Shown: one piece after another, positions 56,832 through 64,000 of the stretch
How positions within the stretch are numbered: the first letter of the stretch is position 1
How the letters are laid out: each line of letters begins with the position of its first letter
Made by a program: the position numbers and the translations under genes
Assembly (NCBI RefSeq): GCF_002950945.1
Contig: NZ_CP012673.1
Location: 5,765,001-5,829,000, forward strand
Length of the DNA stretch: 64,000 bases
From: Sorangium cellulosum
Lineage (GTDB): Bacteria; Myxococcota_A; Polyangia; Polyangiales; Polyangiaceae
Direction of reading: 5' to 3'
The notes under the pieces: model-generated
Database searches by the model: none
The model's input: only the letters and a program-made list of their open reading frames with translations
What the model was told of the DNA's origin: nothing

Positions 56832-57779
56832 ATGAATGGCCTGTCCACCCTGCTGATCATCGTGTTCAGCGTCCTCGTCCCGCTCGGGATCACCGCGGTG
56901 ATCGTCTGGGTGGTCTGGAAGAAGGTCCTCGGCCCGCTCAACGCGCAGCAGCAGGAGCAGCGGCGTCTCCTCCAGATAGGCGTGTCCTGCCCCGCGCGCG
57001 TGCTGCAATACCAGGAGACCGGCATGCGGGTATCCCAGGGCGCCCAGGACGGGTACAGCCTCAAGCTGCTCCTCGAGGTGATGCCGCCGGGCATGCCCCC
57101 GTATCAGGCGGAGACGGTCGCGCTCGTGTCGGTGCTGGCGTCGTCGCGCATCCAGCCTGGGTGCATCGTCACGGTGCGCTACGACCCGGCCAACCCTCGC
57201 CGCGTGGCCATGGAGGCCGCCTATCCGCCCGGGCAGGGGCCTGCCGCCGCCGCCCCGCTGGGAGCGTATCCCCCGCCGCCCGTACCTTACGGCCAGGCGC
57301 CCGGGATCCCGCCTGGCGCGTACGGCGTGCCCGGTGGCGCCCCGCCTGGTGCTTACGGCGTGCCCGGTGGCGCCCCGCCTGGTGCTTACGGCGTGCCCGG
57401 CGGCGCTCCGCCCGGCGCTTACGGCGTGCCCGGCGGCGCTCCGCCTGGTGCTTACGGCGTGCCCGGCGGCGCTCCGCCTGGTGCTTACGGCGTGCCCGCT
57501 GGCGCGTACGCCGCGCCGCCGGGTGCCCCGCCGCCCGGTGCCTACGGCGTGCCCGCTGGCGCGTACGCCGCGCCGCCGGGTGCCCCGCCGCCCGGTGCCT
57601 ACGGCATGCCCGCCGGCGCGTACGCCGCGCCGCCGGGCGCCCCTGGCGCCGTGCCAGGCGCGTACGGCGCGCCGCCGGGCGCTCCGAACCCCTATTCCCA
57701 TGGCAGCGGCGCTGCAGCTCCTCCTGGCGGGACGCCGGGTCCCTTCGGATCTGGCGGCGGCGGCTCACAGGGCGCCTGA
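56832..57779 (+). CDS. Membrane protein with Gly/Pro/Tyr repeat tail
   Basis: This is a 315-aa protein. Residues 4-30 (LSTLLIIVFSVLVPLGITAVIVWVVWKKV) form one membrane helix. A soluble beta domain (about 45-125: SCPARVLQYQETGMRVSQGAQDGYSLKLLLEVM, VALVSVLASSRIQPGCIVTVRYDPANPRRVAME) resembles DUF3592-type domains. The tail from about 135 to 315 is low complexity, made of GAYGVPGGAPP (11 residues) and GAYGVPAGAYAAPPGAPPP (19 residues) tandem units. Such tails are disordered, adhesive or phase-separating in other proteins; here the role is unknown. Good codon bias throughout. Convergent with the next gene. Confidence 0.72.
   Translation: MNGLSTLLIIVFSVLVPLGITAVIVWVVWKKVLGPLNAQQQEQRRLLQIGVSCPARVLQYQETGMRVSQGAQDGYSLKLLLEVMPPGMPPYQAETVALVSVLASSRIQPGCIVTVRYDPANPRRVAMEAAYPPGQGPAAAAPLGAYPPPPVPYGQAPGIPPGAYGVPGGAPPGAYGVPGGAPPGAYGVPGGAPPGAYGVPGGAPPGAYGVPGGAPPGAYGVPAGAYAAPPGAPPPGAYGVPAGAYAAPPGAPPPGAYGMPAGAYAAPPGAPGAVPGAYGAPPGAPNPYSHGSGAAAPPGGTPGPFGSGGGGSQGA
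57310..57660 (+). repeat. 33-bp and 57-bp tandem coding repeats
   Basis: About six 33-bp units (coding GAYGVPGGAPP) are followed by about three 57-bp units (coding GAYGVPAGAYAAPPGAPPP). Adjacent copies are near identical in DNA (for example GGTGCTTACGGCGTGCCCGG), so they expanded recently. Copy number is likely polymorphic. Confidence 0.75.
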
Positions 57780-57789
57780 ACTCACGCCC

Positions 57790-58215
57790 TCACGCCTTCA
57801 CGCAGCCCGCCGACCAGCCCTGCATCGGCACGATGGCCCTGACCTCCCCGGATTCGCCGAAGATCAGGAGCCGCGCGACGATCGCCTCGTGGCCCTGGCC
57901 GCAGAGGGGCAGGAGCGCGAGCCGGAGCGCCGGCCCGCCGCTTCCCCCGAACTTGAGGGCGAGCAGTTGCTTCTCATCACATTCCTCCAGGAGCTCCACG
58001 TCCGCTTCCAGCTGGAGCGACGCCATGCGCGTGCAGGCCTTGGGCTCGCCGAAGCTGTCGAGGCTGCAGCGGTTCGGATCCAGCGAGAGCCGGACCCGGG
58101 AGGACCCCTGTTCGCCGATCGTGATGATCTGGATCTGGTGCGCCGAAAGTCCTCCCTGAAGGGGAATGGGCTCCACGAGATACCCTGTTTCCAGCCGCAG
58201 ATGCTTGATTTTCAT
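57790..58215 (-). CDS. Small hypothetical protein
   Basis: This 141-aa soluble protein (MKIKHLRLETGYLVEPIPLQGG at the start; SRVRLSLDPNRCSLDSFGEPKACTRMASLQLEADVELLEECDEKQLLALKFGG; ALRLALLPLCGQGHEAIVARLLIFGESGEVRAIVP) is predicted beta-rich with four to five cysteines. The ATG at 58215 is chosen over the longer frame to 58254 because of a GGCGGGGG site. No family recognised. It ends 11 bp from the stop of the convergent membrane-protein gene. Confidence 0.6.
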   Translation of the reverse strand: MKIKHLRLETGYLVEPIPLQGGLSAHQIQIITIGEQGSSRVRLSLDPNRCSLDSFGEPKACTRMASLQLEADVELLEECDEKQLLALKFGGSGGPALRLALLPLCGQGHEAIVARLLIFGESGEVRAIVPMQGWSAGCVKA

Positions 58216-58432
58216 CGGTTCCCCCGCCGCGAGGCCCGCGCGCGCCGCGACCACCCCGCGCCGCCGCGGGGCCGCCGCGCTCTCCCGGCAGGATGAGCAC
58301 CGGCTGTGCCGGCGCGCTCGCGTGCACGGAGCTCGCAGCCGGGAGCCCGGGCTGCGCCGCCGGCGCGCCGCGCCACCGCTGGAGGCGCGGCGCCTTCGCC
58401 GGAGACGCCGCGCCGCCGCCCGCCCGGCGCCC

Positions 58433-59032
58433 TCAGACGAGCCCGATCTTGTAGGTGTCGAGCAGCGCCGCCACGAGCTCTGCGTGCGCCGGATCCGCCA
58501 GGGAGCCGAGCTGCGTCACCTCCAGATCCGCGCAGGTGCGCTCGAACAGCGCGGCGGCGACGCGGCTCGGGTCGTGCCGCGCGGCGAACGCGATGCCGTC
58601 GGGCCGCCTCGGGTGGTCGTGGATCGCGAGCGCCCACCGGTGCGCGGCGCCGTACGACTCCCCCGAGGTCAGGCGGGCGTCGGCCCCCACGCGCGCGAGC
58701 CCCGCGCCCGCGAGGTTCACGAGCCGGAGCGGCCGCCTCGGCGCGACGCGCGCGAGCCCGCGCGCCGCGAGCTCGCCCTGCTCCACGAAGCGCGCGCCCG
58801 TGGCGGCCCCGAACACCTCGATGAAGGCGCAGCGCTCGTCCTTGCCGACATACAGCACCCCGAACTCGCCGGCCGGCGCGTCGAAGCGGTTGTCCCCCGA
58901 GCGCCCGAAATACAGCGGATCGCGCCCGAGCCGGTGAATCCTGAACCAGGAGCGACGAAAGAGGGTGATGGGCAGCGGCCGTGCCGCGAAGTCAAGGGGC
59001 GGATCCGGGTGAGGACCGAGCGTTGTCTTCAT
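58433..59032 (-). CDS. RES domain toxin of a RES/Xre toxin-antitoxin pair
   Basis: This 199-aa protein shows the RES-domain pattern: ITLFRRSWFRIHR (conserved Arg), LYFGRSGDNRFDAPAGEFGVLYVGKDERCAFIEVFG (Arg, Tyr and Glu positions), and RPDGIAFAARHDPSRVAAALFER near the end where the family has its Ser/Asn motif (less canonical here, ARHDPS). RES toxins are ADP-ribosyltransferase-fold enzymes that degrade NAD+ in the cell. The protein follows its predicted antitoxin by 74 bp on the same strand, the usual gene order. The ATG at 59032 is used. Activity is inferred from family and context only. Confidence 0.8.
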   Translation of the reverse strand: MKTTLGPHPDPPLDFAARPLPITLFRRSWFRIHRLGRDPLYFGRSGDNRFDAPAGEFGVLYVGKDERCAFIEVFGAATGARFVEQGELAARGLARVAPRRPLRLVNLAGAGLARVGADARLTSGESYGAAHRWALAIHDHPRRPDGIAFAARHDPSRVAAALFERTCADLEVTQLGSLADPAHAELVAALLDTYKIGLV

Positions 59033-59106
59033 GTGGATTCTGCCCGGTACGAACGAGAGACAAGGCGGCTGGCGCGCTTGATGTCCGGCTCACCCTCGCG
59101 GCGCGC

Positions 59107-59757
59107 TCACGCCGCCCCGTGCTCGCCGAACGTGCGCGCGGCGAGCCGCACCGCCTCGAGGTCGCCGCGGCGGAGCCGATCGAGCGGTCGCTCGCCGCCC
59201 AGGCGGTGATTGCCGGAGAGGAAGAAACGGAGCCTGGCCAGCGGGGGATGCTCCGCGAGCAGCGCCAGGATCTCTTCCAGCCCGGGCAACACGCCCTCGC
59301 CCGCGAACTGCCATGAAGGATAGAGGTGGCCGCGATGACCGATGTCCACGGCCAGGAGCCCTCCGCCGGCGCGCCTCCGGTCGACGGCCTCGCGCGAGAG
59401 GTGGAGCACCTCGCCGACCTCCTCGGCCGTGAGCGTCCCCCCCTCGGCGGCGAGCAGCGCGTCCCTGGCTTGGAGGCCGCGGAGGCGGGCCGGCGTGAGC
59501 GGGTCCGCCGCGGAGAACAGGCCGACGGCGCTCGGCTGCGAGAGCGCCGTCACCAGGGCGTCCGCGTTGCTCGGCGAGGCGACGACCTCGCCAAGCTCGC
59601 TCTGGTCGAGCCGCTCCGCGATCTGGGTGAGCGCGTCGATGCCGCGCGCCAGGAACGCGACCCGGAGCGGCTCACCGTCGAATTCATGGAGTCGTTCGGC
59701 AATTTCCGCCAGCGCGCTGGAGTTCCGGTCCTTTGCCATGGCGACGCCGGAGGACAT
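59107..59757 (-). CDS. Xre/ParS-MbcA-like antitoxin of the RES pair
   Basis: This 216-aa protein has a C-terminal region (RFFLSGNHRLGGERPLDRLRRGDLEAVRLAARTF, about residues 175-212) matching the toxin-binding domain of Xre/MbcA/ParS antitoxins (typical W/L..N..L.G..P.D.L..G....V...A). The helical middle LTAEEVGEVLHLSREAVDRRRAGG is likely the DNA-contacting helix-turn-helix. The N-terminal 100 residues (ALAEIAERLHEFDGEPLRVAFLARG and on) are longer than in typical antitoxins. It probably neutralises the RES toxin and represses the operon. ATG 59757 or 59739 are both possible starts; neither has a strong ribosome site. Confidence 0.78.
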   Translation of the reverse strand: MSSGVAMAKDRNSSALAEIAERLHEFDGEPLRVAFLARGIDALTQIAERLDQSELGEVVASPSNADALVTALSQPSAVGLFSAADPLTPARLRGLQARDALLAAEGGTLTAEEVGEVLHLSREAVDRRRAGGGLLAVDIGHRGHLYPSWQFAGEGVLPGLEEILALLAEHPPLARLRFFLSGNHRLGGERPLDRLRRGDLEAVRLAARTFGEHGAA

Positions 59758-59861
59758 TGCTTCGCGCGTGCGGCTTCGTCAACCAGGCGCACGCCGCCAT
59801 GCCACGTTATTCCGACCCCGCTGAACGGAACGTCAGTGACGGTGGCATTCCGTGAATCGTC

Positions 59862-59901
59862 CGTGTCGTTCTTCTATCGTCCGTGTCGTTCTTCTTCGGT
59901 G
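59862..59901. repeat. Short 20-bp duplication downstream of ligD
   Basis: CGTCCGTGTCGTTCTTCTAT is followed at once by CGTCCGTGTCGTTCTTCTTC. The duplication lies between the ligD stop (59944) and the antitoxin start (59757) and is not in a supported gene. Its function is unknown. Confidence 0.6.
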
Positions 59902-59943
59902 TGCTCCCCGGCTCCGGGGTTTGCCGGCGGTCTCGGGTGGGGC

Positions 59944-62184
59944 TCAGAGCCCGACCTGCTTCATCATCGCGCTCGTGATGGACTGGCGCACGCTCCCGAG
60001 CTCCGCCCATGGATCGTCGACGGTCGCGATCCGCTGCGGCACGGTCTCGATGGTGAAGGCGGCCGGATCGAGCGGCGCGTCGAGCTCGTCCCACGAGATC
60101 GGCGTCGCGACGGCCGCGCCGGGGCGCGCTCGCGTCGAGTAGGGCGCGACCGCGGTCGCCCCGCGCCCGTTGCGCAGGTAGTCGATGAAGACCTTGCCGG
60201 TGCGCTTGGCCTTCGAGAGGGTCGCGATGTACCGCGCCGGCTCGTAGCGCACGAGCGCGTCGGCCACGGCCTTGGTGAACGGCTTCACCTCGTCCCAGCC
60301 GCGCTGCGCCACGATCGGGACGACCACGTGGAGCCCTTTTCCGCCGGTCGTCTTGACGAAGCTCCGCAGCCCGAGCGTCTCGAGGAGGTGCCGCACCGTC
60401 CTCGCGGCCTCCGCCACGCGCTCCCACGGCAGGTCGGGCGCGGGATCGAGGTCGAAGACCATCCTGTCGGGCTGCTCGATCCGGTCGACGCGGCTGCCCC
60501 AGATGTGCATCTCGAGCGCGCCCATCTGCAAGAGCGACACGAGCCCTTCCGCGGTCTGCACGTAGAGGTAAGTTCGTTTCCCGTCGTCCTCCTCGACGGT
60601 CGTCCGCCGGATGGCCTCGGACAGCCCCTCTGCCTCGTGCCGCTGGAAGAAGCACGGTTTGCCCTGGCCCTCCGGGCAGCGGACCAGCGTGAGCAGCCGA
60701 TCTGCGACGTGGGGCAGCATGCGGTCGGCGACCTCAGCGTAGTACTGGGCGAGCGCCAGCTTCGTGATCCCCTGTCCCGGATAGAGCACCTTGTCCGGGT
60801 TCGTCAGCCGCGCGCCGGCGACCTCGACCTTCTCTGCGCCGCCGCGCCGTCCCGGCCGCGGGGCCTTGCTGGTCGCCGCGTGCACATCCTTCTTGGCGGT
60901 GGCGCCGTCGGCCTTCTTCTTGGCGGTGGCGCCGTCGGCCTTCTTCTTGGCGGTGGCGCCGTCGGCCTTCTTCTTGGCGGTGGCGCCGTCGGCCTTGCCG
61001 GTCGCCGCGCCGGCCGCCTTGCCCGGCGGCGGCAGCTCGCGCTCGATGCCGACCGACTCCGGGGTGCGGTCCTCGCGCAGCCCTTCGAACGACGGATGTC
61101 GCAGCCGCCCGTCGCGCGTCCATGCCGAGAAGTGGACCTCCGCGATGAGCCTGGGCTCGACCCAGTGCACGCCGCGCATCCGGGGCGCCCCCTGGAAGGC
61201 GGGCTGCGCGCGCTCGATCTGCTCGAGGCGGCGGCGCAGGGTCACCAGCGTCTTGCTCGTGAACCCTGTCCCCACCTTGCCGGCGTAGACGAGCTTGCCG
61301 GACGTGTAGACGCCCACGAGGATCGCCCCGAGCCCGAGGCGGGCGCCCGTCGGCTCGGTGAAGCCGACGATCACGAACTCCTGTCGCCGGCCGCACTTCA
61401 CCTTGAGCCAGCTGTCGCCGCGCCCGCTGCGGTAGGGCGCGTCGGGCCGCTTCGCGATCACGCCCTCGACCCCGAGCTTGCACGCGTGCTGGAAGACGGC
61501 GGCGCCATCCTCCTCGATGTGCTCGGTGTACCGCAGGGTCCCTTCCTCCGGGACCTCGGCGAGCAGCGCCTCGAGCGCCCGTTTGCGGGTGAGCTGCGTG
61601 CACCCGCGGAGGTCGCGGCCGTCCAGGTAGAGCAGGTCGAACACGAAGTACATGAGGCGCCCTTCGCGCCCGTCTTGCCCTTCGCCGAGCGCGTTCTGGA
61701 GGGCCTGGAAGTCGGTCACCCCGTCCGGCCCGACGATGACGATCTCGCCGTCCAGCACCGCGTCCCGGGCGGGCAGCCGGGCGAGGTCGTCGCGCACGCC
61801 CGCGAACCGCTCGGTCCAGTCCTGGCCGCGCCGGGTGAGCAGCGTGACCCGCCCGCCGCGGAGCTTCGCGAGCATCCGGTAGCCGTCGAACTTCACCTCG
61901 TAGAGCCACCCCGCGCCCCCTGGCGGCCCGGTGACCAGCGTCGCCAGCTGGGGCTCGACCTCCTCCGGGAAAGGCCCTTTCTTGGCGCCCGCGAGTGTAT
62001 CCGCGAAGGCCAGCACCCGTCGCGGCTCCGTCGCGGCGCCGTCCGCCTTCGCCGCGGCAGGCGAGCGCAGCCCGTCCGCCTTCGCCGCGGCCGTCGCGCC
62101 GCGCCCGCGGCGCCCCGTCAGGGTTGCGGGCCGTTCTTCCTCGATGCGCCGCGCCGCGCCTCGCTCTTGCCTTTGTCCGATCAT
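59944..62184 (-). CDS. ligD: Multifunctional DNA ligase D (ligase-polymerase, NHEJ)
   Basis: This 746-aa end-joining enzyme has an unusual order: an ATP-dependent ligase domain first (about 85-380; EVKFDGYRML with nucleophile Lys98, LDGEIVIV, EGVIAKRPDAPYRSGRGDSWLKVKC), then a Lys/Ala-rich linker of KKKADGATA repeats (about 395-445), then an archaeo-eukaryotic primase-type polymerase domain (about 455-746; LTNPDKVLYP, HIWGSRVDRIEQPDRMVFDLDPAP, VKTTGGKGLHVVVPI, RTGKVFIDYLRNGRGATAVAPYSTRARPGAAVATPISWDEL). The 3'-phosphoesterase domain present in many LigD proteins is absent. The N-terminal 60 residues are low complexity (AAAKADG). No ku gene is in the window. Confidence 0.92.
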   Translation of the reverse strand: MIGQRQERGAARRIEEERPATLTGRRGRGATAAAKADGLRSPAAAKADGAATEPRRVLAFADTLAGAKKGPFPEEVEPQLATLVTGPPGGAGWLYEVKFDGYRMLAKLRGGRVTLLTRRGQDWTERFAGVRDDLARLPARDAVLDGEIVIVGPDGVTDFQALQNALGEGQDGREGRLMYFVFDLLYLDGRDLRGCTQLTRKRALEALLAEVPEEGTLRYTEHIEEDGAAVFQHACKLGVEGVIAKRPDAPYRSGRGDSWLKVKCGRRQEFVIVGFTEPTGARLGLGAILVGVYTSGKLVYAGKVGTGFTSKTLVTLRRRLEQIERAQPAFQGAPRMRGVHWVEPRLIAEVHFSAWTRDGRLRHPSFEGLREDRTPESVGIERELPPPGKAAGAATGKADGATAKKKADGATAKKKADGATAKKKADGATAKKDVHAATSKAPRPGRRGGAEKVEVAGARLTNPDKVLYPGQGITKLALAQYYAEVADRMLPHVADRLLTLVRCPEGQGKPCFFQRHEAEGLSEAIRRTTVEEDDGKRTYLYVQTAEGLVSLLQMGALEMHIWGSRVDRIEQPDRMVFDLDPAPDLPWERVAEAARTVRHLLETLGLRSFVKTTGGKGLHVVVPIVAQRGWDEVKPFTKAVADALVRYEPARYIATLSKAKRTGKVFIDYLRNGRGATAVAPYSTRARPGAAVATPISWDELDAPLDPAAFTIETVPQRIATVDDPWAELGSVRQSITSAMMKQVGL
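60885..60995 (-). repeat. 27-bp tandem coding repeat in the LigD linker
   Basis: About four copies of GGCGGTGGCGCCGTCGGCCT plus TCTTCTT encode KKKADGATA. The repeat gives a basic, histone-H1-like linker between ligase and polymerase domains; copy number may vary. Confidence 0.78.
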
Positions 62185-62413
62185 GGTCGCGCCACCACCT
62201 TTTTCCGGTGGAAATGCAAGCGCGATACCGTAATGCCCCCTCTACACCCCGGCGTTTTTCCCCGTGATCACGTCCGGCGACATCTGCTGAGTCCGGCACA
62301 GGCGCCTCGATCGAGGCGATCTGCCACGCTCGTCCCCCCCTGGCCCCCGAGGAACCGACCCAGGCCGCGCCCGCTGAGCACCTCCGCCTCTTACGACATG
62401 CACCTGCGTTACA
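62185..62413. other. Intergenic region upstream of ligD, no gene seen
   Basis: The region should carry the ligD promoter. The sequence near 62196-62240 (CCACCTTTTTCCGGTGG) contains a short perfect hairpin CCACC-TTTTTC-CGGTGG-like stem close to the ligD start. Frames here are short and not convincing. Confidence 0.4.
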
Positions 62414-62538
62414 GAGCAGCGGTCTCCCGCACAGGAGACGGGCCCAGATCGGCGTTTTCGGCGCGGAGGCGCACTCCTGTGCGCTGAGCACCGAAAACGT
62501 CGAGATGGGCCCGTATCCGAAGCGGGTGACCGCTGCTC
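62414..62538. repeat. 48-bp imperfect inverted repeat with inner hairpin
   Basis: The left arm 62414-62461 (starting GAGCAGCGGTCTCCCGC, ending GGCGTTTTCGG) is matched by the complement of the right arm 62491-62538 (complement starting GAGCAGCGGTCACCCGC, ending GACGTTTTCGG), about 39 of 48 positions. The intervening stretch contains a second small stem GCGCAC-TCCT-GTGCGC. The right arm ends one base before the stop codon of the leftward gene, so the transcript would fold into a long hairpin right after its stop. It could be a terminator, RNA-stability element or a small palindromic mobile repeat. Confidence 0.75.
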
Positions 62539-62539
62539 A

Positions 62540-63793
62540 TCAGGGGGCGCTCCAGCGGCGCACGAGATCCGGCACGGCCGTCTCGGCCATGCGGGTCAGG
62601 TGCCGCACGTGGTCCGGCTTCTGGGTGCCCGCGTAACCGCGGACGTGGAGCGTCCCCTTGTGCGCCTCGGAGAGCGGGACGAACCGGGGCGGGCTCGCCG
62701 CGCCCGCCACCCCGGCCACGCCCTGAATCGCCTGCGGATCGGCGCCGCCGCCGGTCGAGAGGCGCTGCGCGCCCGCGAGCTTGAGCAGGGCGTCCGTGCT
62801 CTCGTGGGTTCCGGCGTAATCGCCCACCGGGATAATCTCCGAGTGGGTGATCGAGAGGAGCTTCTTGCCGCTGGCCGCCTGCTCGGCAAAACGCGTGAAG
62901 GGCTTGAGGCGCTCCATGTCCAGGCTGTGGTCGAGCGGCATGTAGCCGGTATGGATGCCGTCGAGGAGGAGCACGGCATCCACGCTGTCCGCGAACCCCG
63001 GCTGGTTCAGGAGCCCGCGCACCGCGCCGTACCCCGCGCTGAACGCCGAGAGCGCGACGCGCCGGAGCCGGGCGTCGCGCAGCCCGCGGGCCGAGAGCGC
63101 GGCCTGCGTCTTCGCGAGCAGCGCCGGAAGGTACGAGCGGATCGAGAAGCGGGTCTCGTAGGCGGCCGAGCTGATCCCGAGGTTGATGATCATCACGACC
63201 GCGTTCAGGCCGGCGCGCTCGAACCCCGCCGAGACAACGTCGTTGACGCCGTGGAAGTGGATCACCAGATCATAAGCCCCGTCCGCCGAGGAGAAGGAGG
63301 CGGGGAAGACGATGATCCCGTCCGGGATCGGGATCACCCGGGTCCGGTCGAGCGTCGCGTCGGCGCGATCCTCGGGCGCGGCGGCCGGCGCCGCCGCCTC
63401 CACCTTGGCCTCGGGCGGCCGCGCCGCCTCCGCCTTCGCCTGCACCGGCGCGGCCGTGACCGCCGCTCTCAGGGCGGCCGCCGTGGCGGGTTGCATCGCC
63501 GAGCTCGTGGGGATGTCGAGTCCCGCCGCACCAAGCTGCATGGATACGGCAGCGCTCAGCAGCAGCCCGAGGCCCGCACTCACCCCCGCGCCGACCGCGA
63601 TCAGACGCCTCGTGGAGCGCCGCGTCGGAGCCTCCATCACCGGAGCCGCCTCCGCGATCGGCATCGCGAACGGCGAGAGAGACGGGATCGACGCGGGCTC
63701 GCGGCGGAAAATTAAAGTGGGCTCGTTGTCGTCGTCATAGGGCAGCTGGGCCTCCGCACTGGGGGGGGTTGCGGGGAACATGCCGCCCATCAA
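62540..63793 (-). CDS. Membrane-anchored alpha/beta hydrolase-like protein
   Basis: This 417-aa protein has a cytoplasmic N-terminus of 65 residues, then one membrane helix (RRLIAVGAGVSAGLGLLLSAAVSMQLGAA, about 60-88), an Ala/Lys/Glu linker and an outer domain from about 150: DGIIVFPASFSSADGAYDLVIHFHGVNDVVSAGFERAGLNAVVMIINLG, then VALSAFSAGYGAVRGLL (Ser in AFSAG where hydrolases have GxSxG), DAVLLLDGIHTGYM and LLSITHSEIIPVGDYAGTHESTDALL. It looks like a serine hydrolase or esterase relative with a variant nucleophile elbow. Substrate unknown. ATG 63793. A long inverted repeat follows its stop. Confidence 0.7.
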   Translation of the reverse strand: MMGGMFPATPPSAEAQLPYDDDNEPTLIFRREPASIPSLSPFAMPIAEAAPVMEAPTRRSTRRLIAVGAGVSAGLGLLLSAAVSMQLGAAGLDIPTSSAMQPATAAALRAAVTAAPVQAKAEAARPPEAKVEAAAPAAAPEDRADATLDRTRVIPIPDGIIVFPASFSSADGAYDLVIHFHGVNDVVSAGFERAGLNAVVMIINLGISSAAYETRFSIRSYLPALLAKTQAALSARGLRDARLRRVALSAFSAGYGAVRGLLNQPGFADSVDAVLLLDGIHTGYMPLDHSLDMERLKPFTRFAEQAASGKKLLSITHSEIIPVGDYAGTHESTDALLKLAGAQRLSTGGGADPQAIQGVAGVAGAASPPRFVPLSEAHKGTLHVRGYAGTQKPDHVRHLTRMAETAVPDLVRRWSAP

Positions 63794-64000
63794 GCGAGCA
63801 GTGTGCCAAGCATGCCAGACGCCGGCGCGACGAAATTCCCCAAGGTAATCTCGCCTCGACGGCCGTCAAGCCGCCTCGACAGGGTCGGACATGGTCCAGG
63901 CAGTTGGGTCATGCATTCCTCAGGGAATCACCTTACATGACCAGGACACCTACATTGTCTCTACCTCGCAGTTCCTCGCCGCATCGCGCACCTCGTCGCG
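63794..64000. other. Window edge, promoter-proximal region, no gene seen
   Basis: The last 207 bp lie upstream of the leftward hydrolase-like gene. Sequence at 63915-63965 is less GC-rich and could hold a promoter, but no consensus is clear. A gene reading rightward may begin beyond the edge. Confidence 0.35.

Overview
The window is very GC-rich DNA with strongly G/C-ending codons, many large proteins, serine/threonine-kinase-type regulators fused to ATPase and TPR domains, many lipoproteins with long low-complexity linkers, and MopE-like metal-binding motifs. This combination suggests a large-genome myxobacterium of the Sorangium/Polyangium type. That assignment is inferred from gene content and not from a marker gene. 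I saw no rRNA, tRNA or CRISPR array.

Layout. 1-2322: 3' end of an oligopeptide ABC transporter operon (oppC fragment, oppD, oppF). 2447-9004: a proline-rich repeat protein, BolA, a metallophosphoesterase, an Rpn/YhgA-type nuclease, a CBS-pair protein and a lipoprotein with NALTS pentapeptide repeats that lies directly before a 1405-aa kinase/ATPase/TPR regulator (9006-13223). 13373-15527: secreted lipase and its dedicated steric chaperone. 16431-21278: a GMC oxidoreductase divergent from a nitrite-reductase operon (small protein, nirB, nirD). 21385-31410: a type VI secretion tip (VgrG/DUF2169) island with a cargo-like gene, in which one DUF2169 gene is frameshifted and vgrG is split by a palindromic insertion. 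31598-37159: Fpg/Nei glycosylase, a haem-c-motif lipoprotein, an internally deleted P-loop ATPase with its TPR partner, and an AI-2E-family permease. 37548-41543: a PNPOx-like protein, two tail-anchored zinc-ribbon proteins and an alpha/beta hydrolase. 41895-45682: a decayed zone with a deleted von Willebrand A lipoprotein, an unknown gene, a 32-bp tandem array, a truncated Rpn gene and a truncated FRG-domain gene. 45694-53833: an extensin-like protein, an M14 carboxypeptidase and a 1645-aa pseudokinase/ATPase/GAF/STAS regulator. 54199-58215: a DUF4360-type secreted protein, an amidase, a Gly/Pro repeat membrane protein and a small unknown. 58433-59757: a RES/Xre toxin-antitoxin pair. 59944-62184: a LigD end-joining ligase. 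62540-63793: a membrane-anchored hydrolase-like protein followed by a long inverted repeat.

Functionally the window mixes housekeeping transport and nitrogen assimilation with signalling and contact-dependent accessory modules. The most interesting parts are the T6SS tip island with its unrecognised cargo candidate, the broken ATPase beside an intact TPR partner, the paired zinc-ribbon membrane proteins, and a cluster of deletion-type pseudogenes around tandem and inverted repeats. All family calls were made by reading translated sequence for motifs; no database search was run.
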